A stretch of DNA of 10,241 nucleotides from CAIXZV01 sp037446495 (GCA_037446495.1 JBBIIL010000093.1:1-10241); one strand, 5' to 3'; positions 1 through 6,235 are shown, counted from the first letter of the stretch. Translations and numbers: made by a program. Notes: a model not told the origin generated them from the sequence alone.

Positions 1-54
1 AGCGTCGGCCTCCGGAGCCGAAGGTCGCAGGTTCGAATCCTGTCGGGCGCGCCA
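1..54 (+). tRNA. tRNA-Arg (anticodon CCG), 3' part only
   Basis: This is the 3' part of a tRNA gene cut by the left window edge. The anticodon stem TCGGC/GCCGA (6-10 and 18-22, closing a 7-base loop CTCCGGA) puts CCG at the anticodon, which reads arginine CGG codons. A short variable loop follows, then the T-arm with stem GCAGG/CCTGT around the invariant loop TTCGAAT (33-39). The acceptor strand CGGGCGC, discriminator G and an encoded CCA end at 54. The D-arm and 5' acceptor strand lie outside the window, so the acceptor pairing cannot be checked. An integrase gene abuts and overlaps this end on the other strand, so the tRNA is the likely integration target. Confidence 0.9.
1..54. other. Probable attachment-site junction (attL/attR) in tRNA 3' end
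   Basis: The integrase reading frame on the minus strand continues without a stop through the tRNA 3' end. Its predicted C-terminus is tRNA antisense sequence (the peptide ARPTGFEPATFGSGG). Tails of this kind are known from recombinases lying at tRNA attachment sites. The exact crossover cannot be placed from one junction. No second copy of the tRNA 3' end was seen elsewhere in the window, so the other junction must lie outside it. Confidence 0.65.
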
Positions 55-1519
55 CAGCCGACTCGGTGGGCACGTTCTCGGGCAACAGCGCTGGCAGCCC
101 GGTGCGCTCCGCCATCGGCGTGAGCTTCACCTTGACCACGCTCGGCCCCTTGACCGTGATGCGCTCATAGGTCGCCTGCACGAGTCGAGCCCGCTCCTCT
201 GGAGTGGCGAGCTTCCAGGTCGCGGCGATGCCCTCGATGAAGGTGACGGCTTCCTGGGGGTCGACCGGGGCCGGCTGGACGCTCGGTTTCGTGCTCGACT
301 CGGCCCGCAGCCGAGCCATCTGCTCGAGGTAGGCGGCATCGCCGATGCGGCCGGCCACGTGCTCGAGGGCCAGATCCTTCATCATCCGCTCGATCCGTCG
401 ATCCGTCACATCCACGACAGGGGCCTGTCGCGCGAGGAGGGCTCGGGTGAGCTTGGCCTTGGTTCCCGCATCGAACCTGACGCCGCTCAACTGGCGACCG
501 ATGAGACGCTCGTAGGTCGGCGCGCTGTATCCCTTCTGGCTTCCCCACTCGGGGCACTGCTGATGTCGCGGGTGCGCCTTCCGCCTGCGCGGGGGCGTAC
601 CCATCGTGCCGTCGCTCTTGATCCGCGTCCCGCAGGGGCAGTACAGGATGCCCCGCAGCATGTCGGCCGGGTCGGGAGTCCACGGGCCGCCGTGGAGCGA
701 GCGGCGGCGCTCGCGGACCTCCTCCACGCGTTTCCAGAGCAGGTCGGAGACCGGCGGCTGCCCCTTCCAGGCCGCGGGACGTCGCTCGGCCTGGTCAGAC
801 CCCCTGTACCGATGGACCCAGCCGTTGTAGATCGGGTTCCGGAGGATCATCGCGACGGCGCCCTCGGTCATCGAGAACTCGTCCGCGAGCTCCTCCATCG
901 AGACGGTTCCCGTTGCATACCGCTCGAACACCGCCACCGCGATGTGGATCGTCGATGGGTCGATCTCCAGCACCGGCGGGTCGCCGGCCCGCCGGAAGCC
1001 GAGCCCTGCGCGGCCGCCCTGGTCGGCCTGACCCTTGAACTTGGCCGCGTACCCGTCGGTGATCTTCTCGCTCAGGTTGCGGCTGAACCGCTCCGCGTCA
1101 TGCGCCTCGCGGACCATCTGGTCCCAGTCGGAAGGGTCCGTGGAGATCAGCTTCCGGTCGCACATCGCCCACGAAACCCCGGACGGGTGCAGCACGTCCT
1201 CGACGATCTCGAGCGTGCGGCGGAGGTTGCGCTGCCAGCGGTCGAAGTACCCCGTCAGGAGGACGTCGAACTCGCCTGCCTCGGCCGCCCGGAGCATGGA
1301 CGTCATGGTCTCGGAGCGCCAGACGGTGCGCCCGGAGTGGGCGACCGTGAACACCAGGCCCGTGTCCACCAGCCCGTACCGCTCCGCGAAGTGGTCCATG
1401 TTCTCCTGCTGGCTCGCCGGGCCGTATCGGTCGAACTGCCCCCTCGACGACTCGCGGACCCAACGCGCCGCCCGCAAGCCGCGAAGGTCGTCGAGGGTTC
1501 GCAGGGTCGCACTCCTCAT
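1..1519 (-). CDS. Large serine recombinase / integrase, 3' end beyond window
   Basis: A site-specific serine integrase that would insert the element into, and excise it from, the tRNA locus. At least 506 residues are visible. The resolvase-type catalytic domain (about 15-150) has the R-x-S signature in WVRESSRGQ, with Ser24 as probable nucleophile, and the segment FDRWQRNLRRTLE, equivalent to the usual LDRLSRN helix. A recombinase domain follows (about 160-265, including LRNPIYNGW). Next is a zinc ribbon starting C294-P-C296, with C322 in QQCPEW and possibly a nearby histidine; the spacing is tighter than the usual CxxC. A helical, probably coiled-coil region comes after. The ATG at 1519 overlaps the stop of the upstream gene (ATGA). 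There is no stop before the window edge: the last residues are encoded by the complement of tRNA-Arg. This tail would differ in the excised circular form, because recombination swaps the sequence downstream of the crossover. Confidence 0.93.
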   Translation of the reverse strand, partial: MRSATLRTLDDLRGLRAARWVRESSRGQFDRYGPASQQENMDHFAERYGLVDTGLVFTVAHSGRTVWRSETMTSMLRAAEAGEFDVLLTGYFDRWQRNLRRTLEIVEDVLHPSGVSWAMCDRKLISTDPSDWDQMVREAHDAERFSRNLSEKITDGYAAKFKGQADQGGRAGLGFRRAGDPPVLEIDPSTIHIAVAVFERYATGTVSMEELADEFSMTEGAVAMILRNPIYNGWVHRYRGSDQAERRPAAWKGQPPVSDLLWKRVEEVRERRRSLHGGPWTPDPADMLRGILYCPCGTRIKSDGTMGTPPRRRKAHPRHQQCPEWGSQKGYSAPTYERLIGRQLSGVRFDAGTKAKLTRALLARQAPVVDVTDRRIERMMKDLALEHVAGRIGDAAYLEQMARLRAESSTKPSVQPAPVDPQEAVTFIEGIAATWKLATPEERARLVQATYERITVKGPSVVKVKLTPMAERTGLPALLPENVPTESAVARPTGFEPATFGSGGRR

Positions 1520-1776
1520 GCTGTCGGACCCGGCCCTTCTCCTCGCTGCTGCATGCGCTCCATGATGGCCCAAACGATGCTGACATAGGTCTGAATCCAC
1601 CGGTCCTCGCTCGCAAGGCTGGTCGTGGCCGCCGGCGCTCGCGGCGGAGTCGCGGACACCCGCGAGGCGCTGCCTGCTCCGGCGCCCTGGACAGGCCGGG
1701 CCTGGAGCAGAGTGCCCCGATGGCGGGCACCACGAGGGCGGACTCCGCGGTACCGGCCCGCGACCTCGTCGCTCAC
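1516..1776 (-). CDS. Small hypothetical protein upstream of integrase
   Basis: An 86-residue protein I do not recognise. The N-terminal half is rich in Arg, Gly, Ala and Pro and looks disordered. The C-terminal 30 residues, around EDRWIQTYVSIVWAIMERM, could form an amphipathic helix. It starts at GTG (1776-1774), overlapping the stop of the upstream initiator gene as GTGA. Its own stop overlaps the integrase start as ATGA. This double 4-base overlap is the main reason to accept the gene, and it implies translational coupling. The position just before the integrase would suit an excision or integration accessory factor, but no motif supports that. Confidence 0.6.
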   Translation of the reverse strand: MSDEVAGRYRGVRPRGARHRGTLLQARPVQGAGAGSASRVSATPPRAPAATTSLASEDRWIQTYVSIVWAIMERMQQRGEGPGPTA

Positions 1777-2759
1777 CGCGTCGACCCGCCACTGCGGTTG
1801 GGAGAAGGCGCTCCAGCAGCGGTGAGGATCTCGCCGAGCCGTTGAAGCGCGGCCGCTGCTTCCGGCGGGCTCGGGTCCGTGTCGACCCGCTCAGCTGGCT
1901 CGGCTTGCCCGCGCACGTCGTGATATCGGGCGAGAACGTAGGCCACGACTTCACGCGCGGAAGCTTGGGCCGGCGCATCGGTCACCCATCGACCACAGGC
2001 GGTCGGCCAGTCGCGGATCGCCCCGCCCCGCTCGCCCTCGCCCCAGAGAACAGCGCGCTGCCCCCGGGTGGGTGGACGGGTGAGGCCGCGGCGTGACCAT
2101 GCCTCCCGGAACGAAGCCCACACCTCACCGAAGCCGGCCCACGCGTCACTCTCTACAGGAGAAGGTACCTTCGTCTCGTCTCCGCTCCGATCGTCTCCCC
2201 GCTCAGAAGTCCGCGGACTGTCCGCGGACTCCTGAGCGGGGACGACTGCGGATGGCCGGTCCGACGCGGGGGGTTCGGGCGGTCTGCCGGCCGACCCACT
2301 CGCCGGCAAGGCATCACCCACTGGGCCGGTAGTCTCTACTGGAGCGGGCCGGTCACCGGCCCGCTTCCGCGCCTTCCGCTCCCTATCTCGGTGCTGGCGC
2401 TCCTTGAGCCTCCGAGTCGCCTCCGAGTCCTGATCCTCCTGCCAGAGATCCCAGTCACGGACTGTGAGGTCGTTGAGGACGCCGATGTCCCGGAAGCGCG
2501 TGAGCCACCTCGCGGAGTGTCCGAGGACCTGCCTGAGCTGGGCCTCCGAGGCGAACGTCCCTTCGTTGCGCCGTTTCGCGGCTGCGAGCAACCGGAACCA
2601 CCCGACGACAGCGGAGTTCGCGGACTCGACCTTCAGGCCCGCCACCATGTCGTCGTGCTCGTTCGACTCGAAGAAGTCGGCGGGCACCATGAACGCACGG
2701 GCCGGTCGGCGCCTCACGGTCATCGCCTGGTCGCCAGCATCCCGCTGGCCGGCCGTCAA
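1773..2759 (-). CDS. Phage replisome-organizer / replication initiator-like protein
   Basis: A 328-residue protein with the layout of phage replisome organizers (the DnaD/O-protein style of initiator). An N-terminal winged-helix-like region covers about 22-110, including FMVPADFF, the helix VVGWFRLLAAAKRR and TFASEAQLRQVLGHSARW. It ends in a very basic segment (RRLKERQHRDRERKARKR). A long Pro/Ser/Glu/Asp-rich linker (about 135-205) follows, then a C-terminal helical domain with W-x-x-F-x-x-A-W near 214-221. Such proteins bind the phage origin and recruit helicase. The start is TTG at 2759, overlapping the previous stop as TTGA, with GAGGA about 10 bases upstream; ATG codons at residues 13 and 24 are alternatives. 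The DNA encoding the linker holds large palindromes. The family assignment rests on architecture and pattern recognition, not on a profile match. Confidence 0.65.
   Translation of the reverse strand: MTAGQRDAGDQAMTVRRRPARAFMVPADFFESNEHDDMVAGLKVESANSAVVGWFRLLAAAKRRNEGTFASEAQLRQVLGHSARWLTRFRDIGVLNDLTVRDWDLWQEDQDSEATRRLKERQHRDRERKARKRAGDRPAPVETTGPVGDALPASGSAGRPPEPPASDRPSAVVPAQESADSPRTSERGDDRSGDETKVPSPVESDAWAGFGEVWASFREAWSRRGLTRPPTRGQRAVLWGEGERGGAIRDWPTACGRWVTDAPAQASAREVVAYVLARYHDVRGQAEPAERVDTDPSPPEAAAALQRLGEILTAAGAPSPNRSGGSTR
2161..2172. repeat. 12-bp perfect palindrome near the candidate origin
   Basis: GAAGGTACCTTC is a perfect 12-bp inverted repeat 23 bases from the 47-nt palindrome, also inside the initiator gene. 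TCGTCTC motifs follow it at 2171, 2176 (overlapping) and 2191. It may be part of the same origin-like cluster. Confidence 0.45.
2196..2242. repeat. 47-nt near-perfect palindrome, candidate replication origin
   Basis: The arms are TCCCCGCTCAG-A-AGTCCGCGGAC (2196-2218) and GTCCGCGGACT-C-CTGAGCGGGGA (2220-2242) around a single central T at 2219. Of 23 arm positions 22 pair; the only mismatch is 2207 against 2231. The centre consists of two copies of the 10-bp palindrome GTCCGCGGAC (starting at 2209 and 2220), 11 bp apart, about one helical turn. It lies in the linker-coding part (residues about 173-188) of the putative initiator gene, matching the arrangement of the phage lambda O gene and origin. 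A role as origin or protein-binding site is inference. Confidence 0.7.
2344..2364. repeat. 21-nt perfect palindrome in initiator gene
   Basis: GCGGGCCGGT (2344-2353), central C, ACCGGCCCGC (2355-2364): all 10 arm pairs match. It lies in the same linker-coding region as the 47-nt palindrome. GC-rich sequence makes short palindromes commoner, but 10 of 10 pairs with a single-base centre is long for chance. Confidence 0.55.
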
Positions 2760-2977
2760 GGCCGCTCGTCCTCAGTCAGCAGTCGGTCGGCGCGGGCGTC
2801 GAAGTCGGCGGCCTCGGCGAGGAGCGCGCTGGCTCTGTCCTGGAGCCGGGCGGCCGCCGCCCGCTTCCGACTTGCGACCGATCGGTAGGACATCAGCGTC
2901 CCACCGGCCGGCCAGGCAGCAGCACGCCCGGCAGGACTGCCCTCAGTCTGGCCGGGCGTCGAAGTCGTTGATCTCAT
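2756..2977 (-). CDS. Small helical hypothetical protein
   Basis: A 73-residue protein of unknown function. The first 28 residues are Ser/Thr/Gly/Ala-rich and look disordered. From MSYRSVASRKR onward it is alanine-, arginine- and leucine-rich with heptad-like spacing (RLQDRASALLAEAADFDARADRLL), which suggests one long helix or a short coiled coil. The ATG at 2977 is chosen because AGAAGGGG lies about 9 bases upstream. An in-frame ATG at 2893 (giving 45 residues) has a poorer ribosome site and would drop the disordered part. Its stop overlaps the start of the replisome-organizer-like gene (TTGA), so it is probably the first gene of that translationally coupled segment. Confidence 0.55.
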   Translation of the reverse strand: MRSTTSTPGQTEGSPAGRAAAWPAGGTLMSYRSVASRKRAAAARLQDRASALLAEAADFDARADRLLTEDERP

Positions 2978-3031
2978 GATGGCAAGCCCCTTCTACGGGG
3001 AACGCCCTCCCCCGGGGTCTGCCATCTACTT

Positions 3032-3066
3032 GTGACGTCTCGCGCCGATCCCGCGCCTCGCGTCAC
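3032..3066. repeat. Inverted repeat, possible regulatory hairpin or operator
   Basis: GTGACG (3032-3037) and CGTCAC (3061-3066) form 6-bp arms. Inside, CGCG pairs with CGCG across an interrupted loop. It lies upstream of the minus-strand start at 2977. There is no T-tract, so a terminator is unlikely. Function unknown. Confidence 0.35.
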
Positions 3067-3201
3067 CCGTAAGTTCCCACCTGCAAACATGGCCTGTCAA
3101 GGGCGGGCGCAAGAATGGTCGGAGCGCCCAGCCGATGGCGGCACGTGACCCCGAACCAGGCCGAGAGGGGCCAGCGGAGCGGCCCATGCGCGCAAGCTGC
3201 G

Positions 3202-3348
3202 CTACCCGGAGAAGTCGGCTCGGACGCCAGCCGCCATGTCGCTGCGGGCTGTCCCCCGCAGGCTGGTGCGCCAGCCCGGTTCGGACTGCAGGGTCGCCAC
3301 GGTCCCCACCCGCGACCCATCGGGGTTCAGCCGCCGGGTGCGCACCAC
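3202..3348 (-). CDS. Doubtful small protein, 48 residues
   Basis: This minus-strand frame in the gap reads VVRTRRLNPDGSRVGTVATL near its start and ends at TAG (3204-3202). Codons in this stretch mostly end in G or C, as in the confident genes. The composition is less skewed than in competing frames. The same frame is open back to 3420 but has no ATG; GTG at 3348 or 3345 is the best start. The nearest purine-rich site (AGAAGGA) lies about 13 bases upstream, which is too far to be convincing. It could be a real small gene, or a fragment of a decayed longer one whose 5' end is lost at the stop at 3423-3421. Confidence 0.25.
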   Translation of the reverse strand: MVRTRRLNPDGSRVGTVATLQSEPGWRTSLRGTARSDMAAGVRADFSG

Positions 3349-3390
3349 GCCGTGCGCCGCATCCTTCTCGGGCGCCGCCGGTGCGGCCGT

Positions 3391-3404
3391 ATTCCGCGCG
3401 GAAT
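3391..3404. repeat. 14-bp perfect palindrome
   Basis: ATTCCGCGCGGAAT is self-complementary over all 14 bases. It sits in the gene-poor gap, about 45 bases upstream of the doubtful minus-strand start at 3348. The size and symmetry suit a binding site for a dimeric regulator. No promoter boxes were recognised beside it. Confidence 0.4.
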
Positions 3405-3517
3405 GACGCGCTGCCCGGCGTCAGGCCCGCGAGCGCAGCACCCGGTCGACGCGAGACCCTTCCGGGCTGACATCTCGCATGTCGACGCCGGCGAGGCGGG
3501 CGGGTCCGTGTCGACGC

Positions 3518-4450
3518 TCACGACGGTGCGTGGGCGCCGTCTCGCAGCCGCTCGACCGCGCACCGGACGTCGTCGCGAAGCTGGTTCCACATGCGCCGCC
3601 CATCCTCCGGGGAGCCCCAGCCGTAGGCCGCGCCGTCGAGTCGGATGACGACATCCTCCCAAGGACAGGGGACCGTCTCCGGGCCAAGGACCAGGCTCTC
3701 GAAGTCGAACATCAGCGCCTGCACCGTCTCGACGGGCAACCCGTGCCGGCTTGCGACCTGCGAGGTGGCCGCACGTCCTCCCTCTACATGTTGGTCGTAG
3801 ACCCAGAACGGCAGAGGGTCAGGGAGCGGGATCTCGTGCCACTCGACCGCCCGGAGGTGCGGGACGACGGTCGGCTGCTCGATGGCCGCCAGCACGATGC
3901 CGGCGATCGCCTCACCGGCGCTCGAGCGGGTCAGCCGGACGCGCCACAGGCAGGCGTCCCGGATCTCGCTCGCCGCGGGACCGATCTCAGGCGTCGCGAA
4001 AACGCGGGACCATTCGCCAGGCCAGGAGCGGTTGTCGAGTGCCGCATAGGCGATGGCGAGCGCCCCCCGATGGTCGCCCGCCTCGATCGCCGCCCGGTAT
4101 GCCTCGGGGCTCGTCTCGGTGGCGACGTGGCGCCCCTCCCAGACCTGCGCGGCGAGCCAGGAGGCAGACTTGTCCTTCGGCGCGGCGGCGAGGGCGGCAA
4201 CGAGGTCCAGCCGGTCGAACGGCTGCCCGTCCGCGCGCCGTCCGTCGACGACGGCCGCCCGGACGTCGGGCATGAACCGCCAGCCGACGTCCTCGGCGGC
4301 GATCGCGCCGACACGTTGGCTCAGGCTGAAGTCGTTGAGCGCCCCGAGCTCGCGGGCCGCCGCCACGGCCTCGTCGACCATGCCCCTCCTGACGAACTTG
4401 GACAACGCGGACCTAGCCAGGGCAAGCCGAGGATCGAAGCGGTGAGTCAT
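3518..4450 (-). CDS. RarA/MgsA C-terminal-like protein without ATPase domain
   Basis: A 310-residue protein. The N-terminal 60 residues (ALSKFVRRGMVDEAVAAARE, then LSQRVGAIAAEDVGW) resemble the C-terminal helical region of RarA/MgsA-type clamp-loader-like ATPases, where a repeat of the type AL-x-K-x-x-RRG is followed by R-L-x-x-x-A-x-EDIG. There is no Walker A or B motif, so it is not an ATPase. The rest is mostly helical (for example SPEAYRAAIEAGDHRGALAIAYAAL) and its C-terminal third is unfamiliar. The ATG at 4450 has GGAGG 6 bases upstream and overlaps the stop of the RadC-like gene (ATGA). It is probably a replication accessory or DNA-repair factor of the element. The family link is a weak pattern match; the gene itself is secure from length, ribosome site and coupling. 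Confidence 0.8.
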   Translation of the reverse strand: MTHRFDPRLALARSALSKFVRRGMVDEAVAAARELGALNDFSLSQRVGAIAAEDVGWRFMPDVRAAVVDGRRADGQPFDRLDLVAALAAAPKDKSASWLAAQVWEGRHVATETSPEAYRAAIEAGDHRGALAIAYAALDNRSWPGEWSRVFATPEIGPAASEIRDACLWRVRLTRSSAGEAIAGIVLAAIEQPTVVPHLRAVEWHEIPLPDPLPFWVYDQHVEGGRAATSQVASRHGLPVETVQALMFDFESLVLGPETVPCPWEDVVIRLDGAAYGWGSPEDGRRMWNQLRDDVRCAVERLRDGAHAPS

Positions 4451-5055
4451 CGGGGGCCTCCCTCGGCCGCGCTCGCGGGCCGCGGTTCGTGGTTGTGACC
4501 GACCCGGTCGAAGGCGACTCCGCGGTCCCGGAGCGAGATGTAGGTGTCGCGACCGACGATCAGGTGGTCGAGCAGGTCGATATCGAGGAGGCGTCCGGCG
4601 GCGAGAGCCTCCGCCGTCAGGTGCAGGTCATCGGAACTCGGGGTGGGGTCGCCGCTCGGGTGGTTGTGCACGACGACGACGCCAGACGCCGACTCGCGGA
4701 CGGCGTCCCGGAACAGCTCGCCGACACGGACGAGCGACGCGCTCACGTTGCCCTGGTAGACGGTCACGACCTTCATCACCGAGTTCTTCGCGGTGAGAAG
4801 GACGACGCGCAGCTCCTCGCGTTCGAGCGCGCCCATCTCCGACATGAGCAGCAAGGCGACGTCGTCGGGGCGCCGGATCGTCTCGCCGGGCTCAGGCCCG
4901 AAGCGCAGGCGCTCGCCGCAGCCAGGGCACTCCAGCGCGCCGACGGGACCCTCGCGGACGACCCGTGGCCGGCGGACGTCCGGTGGCCGGTCGGCCAGTG
5001 GCGTCTCGGGGTCGTCGAGCAGGGGTACGCTTGAAAGGTGACGGGGGTGAGGCAT
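4447..5055 (-). CDS. radC: RadC-family JAB/MPN domain protein
   Basis: A 202-residue protein with the RadC/JAB metalloprotease-like fold common on mobile elements. The JAMM signature is complete: an upstream acidic residue (E80/E81 in REELRVVLL), then H130-x-H132-P-S-G and, eleven residues after H132, D143 in PSSDD. The usual RadC context G-E-L-F-R-D-A-V precedes it, and LLDIDLLDHLIVG follows. The N-terminal 60 residues are not standard RadC: the HhH region of chromosomal RadC is absent, and one C-P-G-C knuckle (C43, C46) is present instead. The ATG at 5055 is chosen over upstream frame extensions because AGGAGG lies 6 bases before it. Despite the historical name, RadC biochemistry is unsettled; a role in element maintenance or conjugation/recombination is only inferred. 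Confidence 0.9.
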   Translation of the reverse strand: MPHPRHLSSVPLLDDPETPLADRPPDVRRPRVVREGPVGALECPGCGERLRFGPEPGETIRRPDDVALLLMSEMGALEREELRVVLLTAKNSVMKVVTVYQGNVSASLVRVGELFRDAVRESASGVVVVHNHPSGDPTPSSDDLHLTAEALAAGRLLDIDLLDHLIVGRDTYISLRDRGVAFDRVGHNHEPRPASAAEGGPR

Positions 5056-5114
5056 GTGCTCCTCCTGTCGCTCTGGCCGAGCGGGTGGTGACACACCTGC
5101 TCGGCCGCTTCGTC

Positions 5115-5429
5115 TCACACGGCTGGTCGCCGCGCGCTGTCCGCCGGCCGCTCGTCGCAGCCGGACTCCGGGCACACCTGGAAGGCCGAGTACGATCGGC
5201 CCGTCTTCTTGGACACCCCGGCCGGCACCGTCCGCCACGGGACCCGATGGACCGGACAGGCCGCCGCCGACCCATTCCGGCCGGCCGCGATGGTTCGGAA
5301 CGCCGGCTCGGGTGAGGTCCACGTGGCAGGCGGGAGGGGCTCGTCGTCCGCGTCGTCGGGCGCGCCACCTCCGATGCGAACCTCGATCCCCTCCGGGATC
5401 TCGAGCCGGATCGTGATCACGCGGGTCAC
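5115..5429 (-). CDS. Small CHCC zinc-finger protein
   Basis: A 104-residue protein starting at GTG 5429, which overlaps the stop of the nuclease gene as GTGA and has AAGGGAG about 10 bases upstream. The N-terminus (VITIRLEIPEGIEVRIGG) looks like a beta-hairpin. A Pro/Asp-rich linker follows. The C-terminal part has C58-x2-H61 and C86-x4-C91 flanking WRTVPAGVSKKTGRSYSAF, a pattern I associate with small zinc-binding proteins of phages and mobile elements. It probably binds one metal ion and possibly nucleic acid. Its position between a RecB-like nuclease and RadC supports a recombination or replication accessory role. A longer reading in this frame further upstream is rejected because it lies inside the nuclease gene. 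Confidence 0.75.
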   Translation of the reverse strand: MTRVITIRLEIPEGIEVRIGGGAPDDADDEPLPPATWTSPEPAFRTIAAGRNGSAAACPVHRVPWRTVPAGVSKKTGRSYSAFQVCPESGCDERPADSARRPAV

Positions 5430-6229
5430 GCCGCGGCGCTCCCTTCGCTGACGGGCACCGTGTCGCCCACGACGGAGCGGCCGGGGCCCTGCTGCCAGCC
5501 GTACAGCCGACGCGCCTCCAGGAACGCCGCCAGCGTCCGCCTGTCGACGTGGAACTCGACCAGGCGCGCGCCCTCCGGGCGGACGTGGATGACGCCGAAG
5601 CGTGTGGCCCGCGGGAGGCGGAACCGCCGAGGCACCCCAGGGCGGCCGATGAAGTCGGCGGCGGCGTAGGCGGCGAGCTGGAGTGCTGTCTCCGGGTAGA
5701 CGCCGTTCCCGGTCTTCACGTCGAGCATCCAGCGCGCACCGTCGATGACCGCGATCGCATCGAGCGTCCCGCCGTACCCGTGGCGGAGGCTTACGACCAT
5801 CTCCTCGACGGCGAGGAACCGCGGCCGGTAGGCGGCAAGGAACGCGCGGTAGGAGGCGACGAACGGCGCCTCGGCGTCGGTCACCTCGGGCTCGATGCCA
5901 TGCGCGAGCTGCTCGGCGAGGCGGTGGACGCGGCTCCCCATGTCGGCGGCGCTGTCGCGTTGGTAGTCGGGGATCTCCTTCAGCCAGTTGACGGCCGCGG
6001 CGTCCCCGCCCGCCTCGCGCATCCGCACGAGCATGTCGAGGTTGCGAACCGCGCAGGCGGCGGTCTCGCGCTTCGCCCACCCCACGAGCGGGCCCGACTT
6101 GTCGAGGACCTTGATCACCGTCGTCACGCTCGGCAGCCCGGTGACGGCGGTCGTGCCGTCGTTCCAGGAATAGACGTGGGCGTCCGTCCGGGTGAGTCCT
6201 GAGGGCGGGGTTGGGTGGAGGGTTTCCAT
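5426..6229 (-). CDS. RecB-like PD-(D/E)XK nuclease
   Basis: A 267-residue protein of the RecB/Cas4-like branch of PD-(D/E)XK nucleases, probably the element's exonuclease for recombination or replication. Visible motifs are LPSVTTVIKVL (32-42), typical of the family's N-terminus; G98-S-R-V-H102 (GxxxH); E142/E143; the D157 strand YGGTLDAIAVID; D170-V-K172 (the DxK core); and Q184-x3-Y188 (QxxxY). All catalytic positions are present, so it is probably active. The ATG at 6229 is supported by a near-consensus promoter whose predicted transcription start is this very A, giving a leaderless message. No Shine-Dalgarno site is visible. The frame stays open upstream to 6775, but that part lies antisense to another gene and on the far side of the promoter. 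It is the first gene of the leftward operon. Confidence 0.88.
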   Translation of the reverse strand: METLHPTPPSGLTRTDAHVYSWNDGTTAVTGLPSVTTVIKVLDKSGPLVGWAKRETAACAVRNLDMLVRMREAGGDAAAVNWLKEIPDYQRDSAADMGSRVHRLAEQLAHGIEPEVTDAEAPFVASYRAFLAAYRPRFLAVEEMVVSLRHGYGGTLDAIAVIDGARWMLDVKTGNGVYPETALQLAAYAAADFIGRPGVPRRFRLPRATRFGVIHVRPEGARLVEFHVDRRTLAAFLEARRLYGWQQGPGRSVVGDTVPVSEGSAAA

Positions 6230-6235
6230 AAGTGA

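Larger units (their letters stand above)
2978..3517. other. 540-base region with no confident gene
   Basis: This gap interrupts an otherwise tightly packed minus-strand operon. It contains a weak 48-codon candidate gene (3348-3202), a 14-bp perfect palindrome (3391-3404), an inverted repeat (3032-3066) and a minus-strand TTGACA hexamer (complement of 3095-3100) without a good -10 box. The other open frames here have arginine/proline-rich compositions typical of GC-rich shadow frames. It may hold a secondary promoter for the initiator-integrase segment, or the remains of a deleted gene. Confidence 0.5.

Noticed and set aside
359..1588. Long plus-strand open frame of 409 codons
   Set aside because: It lies entirely antisense to the serine integrase, whose motifs are clear. 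The composition (Arg/Pro/Leu/Val-rich, no domain) is typical of a GC-rich shadow frame.
3063..3320. Minus-strand 85-codon open frame in the gap
   Set aside because: Its composition (Trp, Cys, Pro and Gly-rich with no pattern) is that of a shadow frame. It conflicts with the slightly better 48-codon candidate and has no convincing ribosome site.
5056..5322. N-terminal extension of the RadC-like protein
   Set aside because: It overlaps the zinc-finger gene and has no family resemblance, while AGGAGG sits 6 bases before the ATG at 5055.
5430..6080. Upstream extension of the small zinc-finger gene
   Set aside because: It lies in another frame of the nuclease gene and is extremely Arg/Pro-rich. 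The GTG at 5429 with GTGA overlap fits better.
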